Positions 23,578-30,437 of a stretch of 30,724 nt of DNA are shown piece after piece. Origin of the DNA: Eshraghiella sp964414835 (lineage in GTDB: Bacteria > Bacillota > Clostridia > Lachnospirales > Lachnospiraceae); NCBI GenBank assembly GCA_964414835.1, contig CAYPWY010000023.1, positions 1 through 30,724 of the forward strand, read 5' to 3'. The stretch's first letter is position 1, and every line of letters begins with the position of its first letter. The notes beneath the pieces are model-generated. The model saw nothing but the letters and a program-made list of their open reading frames with translations. It made no database searches and had not been told where the DNA came from. The position numbers and the translations under genes are program-made.

Positions 23578-24481
23578 GCTTTCTGCTGCGGGAATTGCTG
23601 ATGCAGCCAATGACGCATGGATTTTGATGAGTGAGGCGTTTAATATGAGCCGCACGGATTATTATATGCATTGTGATGAGGAGATAGATGTCAGTAAAAG
23701 CTCAGTGGTAGAAAGTTACAATAAGATGGTTGACAGGCGATGCTGTCGGGAACCGTTACAGTATATTCTCGGCAAGGCATATTTTATGGGATATGAATTT
23801 ATGGTAACTGCCGATGTGCTTATTCCAAGATTTGATACGGAGATTCTTGTAAGTGAAGCTTTGAAATACATTGAAAGTGGTGCAAGAGTTCTTGATATGT
23901 GTACAGGTTCAGGGTGTATAGCCATCAGCATTGCACTTCAGTGTAAAAAGTCCGGAGAGACTGGTCATATTGCGTCATATGACGCCGTAACCAAATCTGA
24001 TGATTACGGGACAGCGCAGCCGTCAGCTGCGGAGTCAAATGTGGCTGAAATAAAAGTGGATGCCGCCGACATATCGGACGCAGCACTTACAATAGCAAAA
24101 CGGAATGCCGTCAGGCTTGGGGCGGGTTTTGTTAATTTTTTAGCTAGTGATATGTATGAAAATATAGATGAGGAATATGATGTTATAGTGTCTAATCCGC
24201 CTTATATTCCCACTGCAGATATAGATGGGCTTGAACCTGAGGTCAGGATATGTGAACCGATTAAAGCGCTTGACGGTGCTGCGGACGGCCTTTTTTTCTA
24301 TAAGATACTGGCTGAGGAAAGCGGAAAACATCTGTCATATGGCGGATATTTATTGATGGAAATTGGATATAATCAGGCAGAGGCAGTCAGCCTTCTCCTT
24401 GAAAAAAATAATTATGCGGATATCAGAGTGGTCAAAGACCTTGCAGGTCATGACCGTGTTGTCTGTGGACGGAGGATATAA
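23540..24481 (+). CDS. prmC: PrmC, release factor glutamine N5-methyltransferase
   Basis: PrmC uses S-adenosylmethionine to methylate the Gln of the GGQ motif in release factors, raising termination efficiency. The 313-residue protein has the N-terminal helical domain (about 1-75) with EPLQYILGKA, the AdoMet-binding VLDMCTGSGC (117-126), and NPPY at 219-222, which binds the target Gln. An extra loop of about 25 residues (about 138-167, GETGHIASYDAVTKS and after) lies between the first strand/helix and ADISDAAL, where most homologues have a short turn. ATG 23540 has GGAG nine bases upstream and overlaps DUF1385 by 38 bases. Its TAA shares a base with the prfA ATG. Confidence 0.94.
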   Translation: MNQRQILEAAANRLSAAGIADAANDAWILMSEAFNMSRTDYYMHCDEEIDVSKSSVVESYNKMVDRRCCREPLQYILGKAYFMGYEFMVTADVLIPRFDTEILVSEALKYIESGARVLDMCTGSGCIAISIALQCKKSGETGHIASYDAVTKSDDYGTAQPSAAESNVAEIKVDAADISDAALTIAKRNAVRLGAGFVNFLASDMYENIDEEYDVIVSNPPYIPTADIDGLEPEVRICEPIKALDGAADGLFFYKILAEESGKHLSYGGYLLMEIGYNQAEAVSLLLEKNNYADIRVVKDLAGHDRVVCGRRI

Positions 24482-25554
24482 TGTTTGAGAATTTGGAAGA
24501 CCTTTTAATTAAATACGAGGATATCAATGCAGAGCTTGCAAGTCCCGATGTTACATCTGACCAAAATCGTTTCAGGCGTCTTATGAAGGAGCAGAGCGAT
24601 TTAACTCCTCTTGTGGAGGCGTACACTGCCTATAAGAAGGCTAATAGGGACATTTCTGACAGCCTTGAGATGTTAGAGGAAGAAAATGATGAAGAGATGA
24701 GGGAGATGCTTAAGGAGGAGCTTTCAAGTGCTAAAGCTAAAGTGGCACAGCTTGAAGAGCAAATAAAAATCCTTTTGCTTCCGAAAGACCCTAATGATGA
24801 TAAAAACGTTATTGTGGAAATCCGGGCAGGTGCCGGAGGCGATGAGGCAGCTCTTTTTGCGGCGGAGCTTTTCAGAATGTACACTCATTATGCCGAGACA
24901 AGACGTTGGAAAATAGAGGTTGTTAATGCCGATGAGACGGGAATCGGTGGTATGAAAGAAATAGAATTTATGGTGACCGGTCAGGGGGCTTATTCTGTTC
25001 TTAAGTACGAAAGCGGCGTTCATCGTGTACAGCGCGTGCCTGAGACTGAATCGGGAGGAAGAATTCATACGTCAACCGCTTCGGTGGCAGTTATGCCGGA
25101 GGCTGAGGAGGTTGAAGTACAGATTGATGAAAAGGATATCCGTATTGATGTTATGCGTGCTTCCGGTAACGGCGGTCAGTGTGTCAATACAACGGATTCC
25201 GCAGTCCGTCTTACCCATTATCCTACCGGAATAGTTATTTACAGTCAGACTGAAAAATCCCAGATACAGAATAAGGATAAGGCATTTGCGCTTTTGCGTG
25301 CCAAGCTGTATGATTTGGAATGTCAGAAGGCACATGATGCCGAGGCTGATGCCAGAAGAAGCCAGATAGGAACAGGCGACCGCTCTGAGAAAATCCGTAC
25401 CTATAACTTTCCGCAGGGACGTGTTACGGACCACCGTATCGGGTTGACTTTATATAAGCTTGATAAAATAATGAACGGTGATATTCAGGAAATACTTGAT
25501 GCCTGCATTGCAGCAGACCAGGCGGCGAAGCTGGCAAAGATGAATGAAGGCTAG
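24481..25554 (+). CDS. prfA: Peptide chain release factor 1 (RF1)
   Basis: RF1 decodes UAA and UAG stop codons and triggers release of the finished chain. The 357-residue protein has the N-terminal helical domain, the codon-recognition PxT-type tripeptide PET at 187-189 within RVPETESGGRIHTS, which identifies RF1 rather than RF2 (SPF), and the catalytic GGQ at 231-233 in GNGGQCVNTTDSAVR. The GAGGDEA motif at 117-123 is also conserved. Gln233 is the substrate of the preceding PrmC. It begins with a TAATG overlap with prmC. No clear terminator follows within the 86 bases before the next gene. Confidence 0.97.
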   Translation: MFENLEDLLIKYEDINAELASPDVTSDQNRFRRLMKEQSDLTPLVEAYTAYKKANRDISDSLEMLEEENDEEMREMLKEELSSAKAKVAQLEEQIKILLLPKDPNDDKNVIVEIRAGAGGDEAALFAAELFRMYTHYAETRRWKIEVVNADETGIGGMKEIEFMVTGQGAYSVLKYESGVHRVQRVPETESGGRIHTSTASVAVMPEAEEVEVQIDEKDIRIDVMRASGNGGQCVNTTDSAVRLTHYPTGIVIYSQTEKSQIQNKDKAFALLRAKLYDLECQKAHDAEADARRSQIGTGDRSEKIRTYNFPQGRVTDHRIGLTLYKLDKIMNGDIQEILDACIAADQAAKLAKMNEG

Positions 25555-25574
25555 GACATATCAGGCAAAATACA

Positions 25575-25603
25575 TTAGAACCATGTCAATATATTGATAC
25601 AAT
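25575..25603 (+). promoter_or_regulatory. Extended -10 promoter with overlapping palindrome
   Basis: TG-A-TACAAT (25595-25603) with a weak TTAGAA (25575-25580) 17 bases upstream would serve the small membrane protein gene. A perfect 12-bp palindrome TCAATATATTGA (25586-25597) overlaps the -10 region and could be a repressor site. Confidence 0.35.
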
Positions 25604-25640
25604 TTTCAGTTAATTGCAGAAAAGGGATTGGTGGCTGCAA

Positions 25641-26015
25641 ATGGAGAAAAGGATTCTGGCTTATCGCAGGCGGATTGATGAACTGCTTCAGAGGGATGAT
25701 GCGGAATGGGAAAATATACTGGAGGAGCATCTGGTACAAATCGGTTTCTTTCAGCATGAAAGGCTGATACACCTGATAGTGACTGTAACTTTTGCCATTA
25801 TGGAGATTTTATCAATATTTATGACTTTGGCATCCTTCAATCTGGGTGACAGCAATCCGGCACTGGTGTGTCTTACAATTTTAATATTGATTCTTTTGAT
25901 TCCTTATATACGTCATTATTATATATTGGAAAATGAAGTTCAGAAAATGTATGTGCAGTATGACAAAATACTGGATAAAACAGAAAAGCAAAAGAAACAG
26001 GCGTTACATAGATAG
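25641..26015 (+). CDS. Small two-helix membrane protein, unknown function
   Basis: I do not recognise a named family for this 124-residue protein. An amphipathic, charged N-terminus (1-40, ending HLVQIGFFQHERL) leads into two membrane helices (about 43-66 and 74-92) and a charged C-terminal helix (ENEVQKMYVQYDKILDKTEKQKK) likely on the cytoplasmic side. ATG 25641 has GGTGG six bases upstream; a TTG at 25614 would add nine residues. It probably has its own promoter just upstream and no evident operon partner. Similar small proteins occur in Lachnospiraceae, but this is a recollection of type, not a database result. Confidence 0.7.
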   Translation: MEKRILAYRRRIDELLQRDDAEWENILEEHLVQIGFFQHERLIHLIVTVTFAIMEILSIFMTLASFNLGDSNPALVCLTILILILLIPYIRHYYILENEVQKMYVQYDKILDKTEKQKKQALHR

Positions 26016-26060
26016 TCCTTAATACTGTCAATATAAAGCTGTGTTTTTGGGAGGTGTAAT

Positions 26061-26141
26061 ATGTTGTGTTATATGGTAATTAACTTAAGTGTTTTACTCT
26101 GTACAAGGTCCGGTGGTTGGACGAAGCTTGTGCAGAGGTAA
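26061..26141 (+). CDS. 26-codon leader ORF before the MFS efflux gene
   Basis: ATG 26061 opens a 26-residue frame (MLCYMVINLSVLLCTRSGGW, then TKLVQR and TAA). GGGAGG (26049-26054) lies six bases upstream, a strong ribosome binding site, far better than chance. The peptide has a hydrophobic start and basic end. It ends 68 bases before the MFS gene, and its last codons form part of competing hairpins. Leader peptides control antibiotic-inducible efflux pumps such as mef genes by translation-dependent attenuation, so a similar role is possible here; alternatively it is a small membrane peptide. Confidence 0.5.
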   Translation: MLCYMVINLSVLLCTRSGGWTKLVQR

Positions 26142-26153
26142 ATAATCGTCCGA
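26108..26153 (+). promoter_or_regulatory. Mutually exclusive hairpins in the MFS leader
   Basis: GTCCGG (26108-26113) can pair with TTGGAC (26117-26122); alternatively TTGGACGA (26117-26124) can pair with TCGTCCGA (26146-26153), eight pairs with one G-U. The two folds share one arm, and the first arm lies in the late codons of the leader ORF, so a stalled ribosome would favour the second fold. No strong terminator stem follows, so the output could be translational. Confidence 0.35.
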
Positions 26154-26209
26154 ATTGGATTTTGTACTTATGGTGAGCAGATAAAAACAACTATAAGGAG
26201 ATAAATTCA

Positions 26210-27487
26210 ATGAATAATAATTTTAAAAGATATATTGTGTTTTGGCTTAGTCAGGCGGTGTCCCAGCTTGGAAGCGCTATGACAGGGTTTGCTTTAATTT
26301 TATGGGCATATACACAAAAAGGTTCAGCGATGACCGTATCGCTGATGTCATTTTTCAATTATGTGCCATATATAATTGTAAGTTTGTTTGCAGGAACATT
26401 TGTGGATAATCACAGCAAGAAAAAAATTATGCTTGTATCTGACAGTATGGCGGCGGTTTGTTCAGTGGCGATACTAATACTAAGTATCAGAAACGGACTG
26501 CAGATATGGCATATTTATGTGGTGAATTTTGTCATAGGCTTTATGAATGCTTTTCAGGGACCGGCATCATCGGTTGCAATCGGAAAGCTAGTCCCGAAGG
26601 AACGGCTTGCACAGGTAAGCGGAATGAGTTCTTTTTCAGGGAATGTTGTAATTGTATTATCACCTGTTCTGGCAGCGGCACTTTTTGCCGCCGGAGGTTT
26701 GAAGGTGATTCTTGCAGTTGACTTGTTAAGCTTTGCGCTGGCATTTTCGGTGCTTGTATTTGTCATCAAAATTCCTGAGGATGGACGCAAAAATACGAAA
26801 AAGCAGTCCATGTTTTCCGGATGTGCGGAGGGCTTCCGTTATCTTCGTAATAATAAAGGCATTTTGGTAATTATCATTACTATGGCATTGCTGAATTTCT
26901 TTTCAAGACTTACATATGAAAACATTCTGTCTCCGATGATTCTGGCACGGAGCGGAAATGACAGTGTAGTTTTGGGAATTGTCAATGCTGCAATGGGAAT
27001 CGGCGGAATTTTAGGCGGAATCATTGTTGCAACAGGAAAATTCTCAAAAAACAGCGTCAGGATGATTTATGTGTCTGCAATGATTTCATTCTTGCTTGGA
27101 GATATTGTGATGGGAGCAGGAAGAAACGTAATATTCTGGGCAATTGCAGGAGTGGCGGCAAGTCTTCCTATTCCTTTTATCAATGCAGGTCAGAATGTTA
27201 TTTTGTACCAAAAAATCCCTGAGGAGATACAGGGAAGACTGTTTGCCGTAAGAAATGCCATTCAGTTCAGTACGGTTCCATTAGGTATTCTGTTGGGTGG
27301 ATTTCTGGCAGATTATGTGTTTGAGCCTTTTATGATGACGGATAATTTCATTACTACTGTTTTGCATACTGTGGTGGGTCAAGGTATAGGAAGCGGAATG
27401 GCAGTCATGTTTTTGTGTACCGGAATACTCGGCAGCATATCCAGCTTTATTTCGTACAGACAGAAAGCCATCCGTAACCTTCGGTAG
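26210..27487 (+). CDS. MFS efflux transporter, Mef/MFS_3-like
   Basis: The 425-residue protein has twelve predicted membrane helices and fits the major facilitator group that includes the Mef macrolide exporters and related drug efflux pumps. Helix 1 begins YIVFWLSQAVSQLGSAMTGF; the motif-A-like loop between helices 2 and 3 is GTFVDNHSKKKIM; a charged central loop (EDGRKNTKKQS, then EGFRYLRNNKG) separates the halves. AAGGAG stands nine bases before the start. The upstream leader ORF and alternative hairpins suggest inducible expression. The substrate cannot be read from sequence; macrolide or another drug is only a family-level inference. No clear terminator follows. Confidence 0.88.
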   Translation: MNNNFKRYIVFWLSQAVSQLGSAMTGFALILWAYTQKGSAMTVSLMSFFNYVPYIIVSLFAGTFVDNHSKKKIMLVSDSMAAVCSVAILILSIRNGLQIWHIYVVNFVIGFMNAFQGPASSVAIGKLVPKERLAQVSGMSSFSGNVVIVLSPVLAAALFAAGGLKVILAVDLLSFALAFSVLVFVIKIPEDGRKNTKKQSMFSGCAEGFRYLRNNKGILVIIITMALLNFFSRLTYENILSPMILARSGNDSVVLGIVNAAMGIGGILGGIIVATGKFSKNSVRMIYVSAMISFLLGDIVMGAGRNVIFWAIAGVAASLPIPFINAGQNVILYQKIPEEIQGRLFAVRNAIQFSTVPLGILLGGFLADYVFEPFMMTDNFITTVLHTVVGQGIGSGMAVMFLCTGILGSISSFISYRQKAIRNLR

Positions 27488-27612
27488 GGAAGTTTGACTG
27501 GTACAAACTGCATAACGAATTGTGAAATATGTTAGTGCCAGGGCAGAAAGTTGCGGACAATGTATAGAAAGGACATATTCGTATTGTGGAGAAATATTAA
27601 GGGGGCATTCTT

Positions 27613-28590
27613 ATGAAATGTAAAAAAACATTGTTTATACTTGTGTTGATTGTGTGTGTGCTTATTGTCGGCTGCACCAAAAGTGAAGAAACTAAGACAC
27701 AGTCGGCGGGTAATCAGCAGAACGATACCGGCGCAACACAATCGGAGGAGAATACTGCTGAGGAAACAGAGACGGAACCTCAGGCTGAAGCTGATAAATA
27801 TGAGCCTTATACATGGGAGTGGCTTGCTGAAAGAGAATCCCGTTTCCTTGACTTTGATGATGATGAGGTTAATCAGCTTGTAAATTTTTGTGAATGGCTT
27901 AAAGAGCAGGAGGAGTATCAGGAATATTTTCATAACGAGGATGAGTACTGGGATTCGGAGGGAAACTTTGTATACCCTGATGATGTTGATACAATATATG
28001 ACTCAGAATGGATCTGGGGCGGTGTATGGCAAGCGAATGCAACGATTGCAGCTGCAACAATGCCGCAGGAGGTTATGGATGAACTCAGTACGGATAAGCT
28101 GCTTGAGATAGCTAACAGTGAAAAAGCCGTAGCGTCTGCTGCAGTGGAAGGACGTTGGGATGAGGAATACACAATAAATGTAGTATATCGCTCAGCAGCA
28201 TACCGTGAATTTTTGAAGCGTGATGATTATCCGCAGGCAGTATATGAGTATTATGTGTCAATAGAGCCTGAGGAATATTTTGGTACAGAATTTGACGTTA
28301 TGGGAATGATGCCTAAAAAGGCTGCAATTGTATCTGTTACAGAGGTAACGATTGTAACTGACAAGGTATTTGAAGCGCTTGATGAACAACAAAGACTTGA
28401 TATAATTGCAAAAAAAGAAGAGATAAGGGAATATTTGTATGAAATAAATCCTGATTACAATTTTGTTGAATGGGACTGGTATTCAACAGAAGATTTAAAT
28501 GTACATTATTTCCCTACTACTTTTGATACTGTGATTGCTGCAGGTGTTTCTCCTGAATGGACCGCCTATGTGCAGGCGCTGGAGATTTAA
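27613..28590 (+). CDS. Lineage-specific lipoprotein, unknown function
   Basis: The 325-residue product starts with a lipoprotein signal (MKCKKTLFILVLIVCVLIVGC) whose lipobox IVGC places the modified cysteine at position 21, so it should be anchored to the outer face of the membrane. A Ser/Glu/Thr-rich linker (about 22-60) is followed by an acidic, aromatic-rich domain. A segment IAAATMPQEVMDELSTDKLLEIA resembles a motif seen in other Clostridial surface proteins of unknown role (I recall this pattern but cannot check it). GGGGG lies just upstream of the ATG. Its stop overlaps the stop of the decayed aminotransferase frame on the other strand. Confidence 0.75.
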   Translation: MKCKKTLFILVLIVCVLIVGCTKSEETKTQSAGNQQNDTGATQSEENTAEETETEPQAEADKYEPYTWEWLAERESRFLDFDDDEVNQLVNFCEWLKEQEEYQEYFHNEDEYWDSEGNFVYPDDVDTIYDSEWIWGGVWQANATIAAATMPQEVMDELSTDKLLEIANSEKAVASAAVEGRWDEEYTINVVYRSAAYREFLKRDDYPQAVYEYYVSIEPEEYFGTEFDVMGMMPKKAAIVSVTEVTIVTDKVFEALDEQQRLDIIAKKEEIREYLYEINPDYNFVEWDWYSTEDLNVHYFPTTFDTVIAAGVSPEWTAYVQALEI

Positions 28591-28814
28591 TCATTGTAGT
28601 AATACTTTTTCAGCAGGGTCAGACCTTCCATCAGTGATTCAGTTGTCTGTGGTATTTTTACTGAAATTCTTATTGTTTACGGGGCAGGCGTGTTTTCAAC
28701 GGAAAACCGCTCTGCTCCGTAAGCTTTCATGCCTGACTGTCCGGCACAAATCTCAAAGCTATTCAAATGCCGATTGTGAAACCATTTATGAAGGGATTCA
28801 CAAGACTTGGAGAC
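28587..28814 (-). pseudogene. Decayed C-terminal end of a MocR-like PLP aminotransferase
   Basis: On the minus strand one frame reads ICAGQSGMKAYGAERFSVE, then NTPAP, an in-frame TAA (28679-28677), and continues TIRISVKIPQTTESLMEGL, TLLKKYYYND and a stop. The two parts fit the C-terminal end of MocR/GntR-type aminotransferases, where a (R)FSV-x-(A/P)P-x-(x)IRIS segment leads to E-x-L-x-x-GL-x-x-L. Upstream of 28814 the frame is closed and no homologous continuation was found in the other frames to 28884, so nearly the whole gene is lost. It fills most of the 334-base gap between the lipoprotein and acetyltransferase genes. The identity is by eye only. Confidence 0.45.
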
Positions 28815-28894
28815 TTATTAAGCGAGTTGTAATCCGGATAGCTGCAGGATTAATCATTGACAAAAGCTGCATTAGTGAGGCATAATTCAAAAAA

Positions 28895-28906
28895 GACACC
28901 GGTGTC
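28895..28906 (+). repeat. Perfect 12-bp palindrome GACACCGGTGTC
   Basis: GACACC directly abuts GGTGTC, preceded by a run of A and followed by ACTTT, six bases before the ribosome binding site of the acetyltransferase gene. It could be a protein-binding site or a small hairpin near the pseudogene end. Confidence 0.4.
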
Positions 28907-28924
28907 ACTTTGGGAGGGAAAAGG

Positions 28925-29455
28925 ATGAAAGAATTTATATTAAGACAGTGGAGGCAGGAAGATGCCGAATCAGTAGCAAAAGCAGCTAACAACCCTAACA
29001 TAGCCGGAAATCTCAGAAATACATTTCCATATCCTTATTTACTTGAACATGCCAGATGGTATGTCAACGATTGTATTTTAAACGAAGGCAAAAATCAGAT
29101 ATCCCGTGCTATTGAGGTAGACCAAAAAGCCGTCGGCAGTATAGGTATATTTATTAAAAGTGATGTATATGAGAAGTCTGGAGAGCTTGGATATTGGCTT
29201 TCGGAGGATTACTGGAGACAGGGAATTACATCAGAAGCGGTAAAGAAGATTTGCAGTGAGGCATTTACAAAATTTGATATTGTCCGCATATTTGCTGAAC
29301 CATTTGAGGACAATGCAGGCTCAAGAGGTGTTTTGGAAAAAGCCGGGTTTACATATGAAGGGACTATGCGGAACGGAATTTACAAAAACGGAAAGATTCA
29401 TTCCTATTGCATTTATTCACTTTTAAGGGAGGAAGCGCAGATATTACTAAAATAA
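28925..29455 (+). CDS. GNAT-family acetyltransferase, RimJ/RimL type
   Basis: The 176-residue protein is a GCN5-related N-acetyltransferase that would move an acetyl group from acetyl-CoA to an amine. GYWLSEDYWRQGITSEAV holds the acetyl-CoA pyrophosphate-binding loop (RQGITSEA, a variant of R/QxxGxG/A), and VLEKAGFTYEGTMRNGIYKNG is the C-terminal signature typical of the RimJ/RimL group. Substrate may be a ribosomal protein N-terminus or a small amine; it is not determined. ATG 28925 has GGGAGGG six bases upstream; TTG 28910 would place the start before that site. It lies 19 bases before the Rsm22-like gene and is probably co-transcribed with it. Confidence 0.88.
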   Translation: MKEFILRQWRQEDAESVAKAANNPNIAGNLRNTFPYPYLLEHARWYVNDCILNEGKNQISRAIEVDQKAVGSIGIFIKSDVYEKSGELGYWLSEDYWRQGITSEAVKKICSEAFTKFDIVRIFAEPFEDNAGSRGVLEKAGFTYEGTMRNGIYKNGKIHSYCIYSLLREEAQILLK

Positions 29456-29474
29456 TTCATATGAGGTGCGTTAG

Positions 29475-30437
29475 ATGGAATTTCCTATTGAATTGAGATT
29501 AGCCATTCAGCAGCAGCTTGAAGGCTGCAAGCAGTCCCAACTGAAGCAGATAGCAAAAGACCTTAGTGACAGATATATAAATGAAAGCGGAACAGGGAAA
29601 AAGCTTCTTACAAAAGATATTGAAGCCGCAGTTTACTCCGCAGTCAGAATGCCGGCAACATTCGGAGCTGTTTCAGATGCATTGAAGTACGCATTGGAGG
29701 TTTATGATGGAAAAATAACATCATTGCTTGATGCGGGAGCCGGAAGCGGTGCTGCATCATGGGCGGCAGAGGAATTGTTATTCATTGATAATGTTATATG
29801 CCTTGAACGTCAGGGCGCAATGAGAAAAATCGGTGAAGCTCTTATGAGAGACGGAGCAGATGGGCTGAGAAACGCTCGTTGGATAAGTACGGATCTGACA
29901 GCTGAAAAAATAACTGAGAGCGCCGATTTGGTCATAGCATCTTATGTCATGAATGAGATGGCTGAAACTGACAGGAAATCAGTTTTCAAGAAGCTGTGGG
30001 AGGCGTCAGGGAAAATGCTGCTGATTGTTGAACCGGGAACTCCGGCAGGATTCTCTGTAATAAAAGAAGCCAGGGAAACTCTGCTGAAAATGGGAGCTCA
30101 CATTGCTGCTCCATGTCCCCATGAGAGCCCCTGCAGGATTGGAGCGGATGACTGGTGTCATTTTACCTGCAGAGTGCAGAGAAGTAAGCTGCACAAGCTG
30201 CTTAAAGATGGCGATGTTCCCTATGAAGACGAAAAATATGCGTATATTGCATTTGTAAAAGAAATCTCCAGCCATGTACAATCCAGAATACTGCGGCATC
30301 CGCAGATTGACAAAGGGCAGGTACGACTTGAAGTCTGCGGTGTCACCGAAAATAAAACTATCACCGTAAGGAAAAAGGACGGTCAGTTGTTTAAAGCAGC
30401 AAGAAAAGCCAAATGCGGAGATGGAATTGATATTTAA
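29475..30437 (+). CDS. Rsm22/METTL17-like SAM methyltransferase with four-cysteine motif
   Basis: The 320-residue protein belongs to the small-ribosomal-subunit Rsm22-type family, which includes mitochondrial METTL17. AdoMet binds at LLDAGAGSG (84-92), followed by VICLERQ and DLVIASYVMNEM, and MLLIVEPGTPAGF. A cluster C214-x5-C220-x7-C228-x3-C232 (PCPHESPC, then DDWCHFTC) matches the iron-sulfur ligand pattern reported for METTL17. The C-terminal part (YAYIAFVKE, RILRHPQIDKGQVRLEVC) is also typical. Residues 1-80 are an alpha-helical start domain. ATG 29475 has GAGGTG about eight bases upstream. It probably acts on the 30S subunit or its precursor, but bacterial members remain poorly studied. 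Confidence 0.85.
   Translation: MEFPIELRLAIQQQLEGCKQSQLKQIAKDLSDRYINESGTGKKLLTKDIEAAVYSAVRMPATFGAVSDALKYALEVYDGKITSLLDAGAGSGAASWAAEELLFIDNVICLERQGAMRKIGEALMRDGADGLRNARWISTDLTAEKITESADLVIASYVMNEMAETDRKSVFKKLWEASGKMLLIVEPGTPAGFSVIKEARETLLKMGAHIAAPCPHESPCRIGADDWCHFTCRVQRSKLHKLLKDGDVPYEDEKYAYIAFVKEISSHVQSRILRHPQIDKGQVRLEVCGVTENKTITVRKKDGQLFKAARKAKCGDGIDI

Noticed and set aside
27551..27579. Promoter for the lipoprotein gene (TTGCGG and CATATT, 17 bases apart)
   Set aside because: Only 3/6 and 4/6 matches without extended -10, not better than chance in AT-rich DNA.
28535..28885. Plus-strand 116-codon frame after the lipoprotein
   Set aside because: It overlaps the lipoprotein end, lacks a ribosome binding site, and the opposite strand carries the aminotransferase-like remnant.
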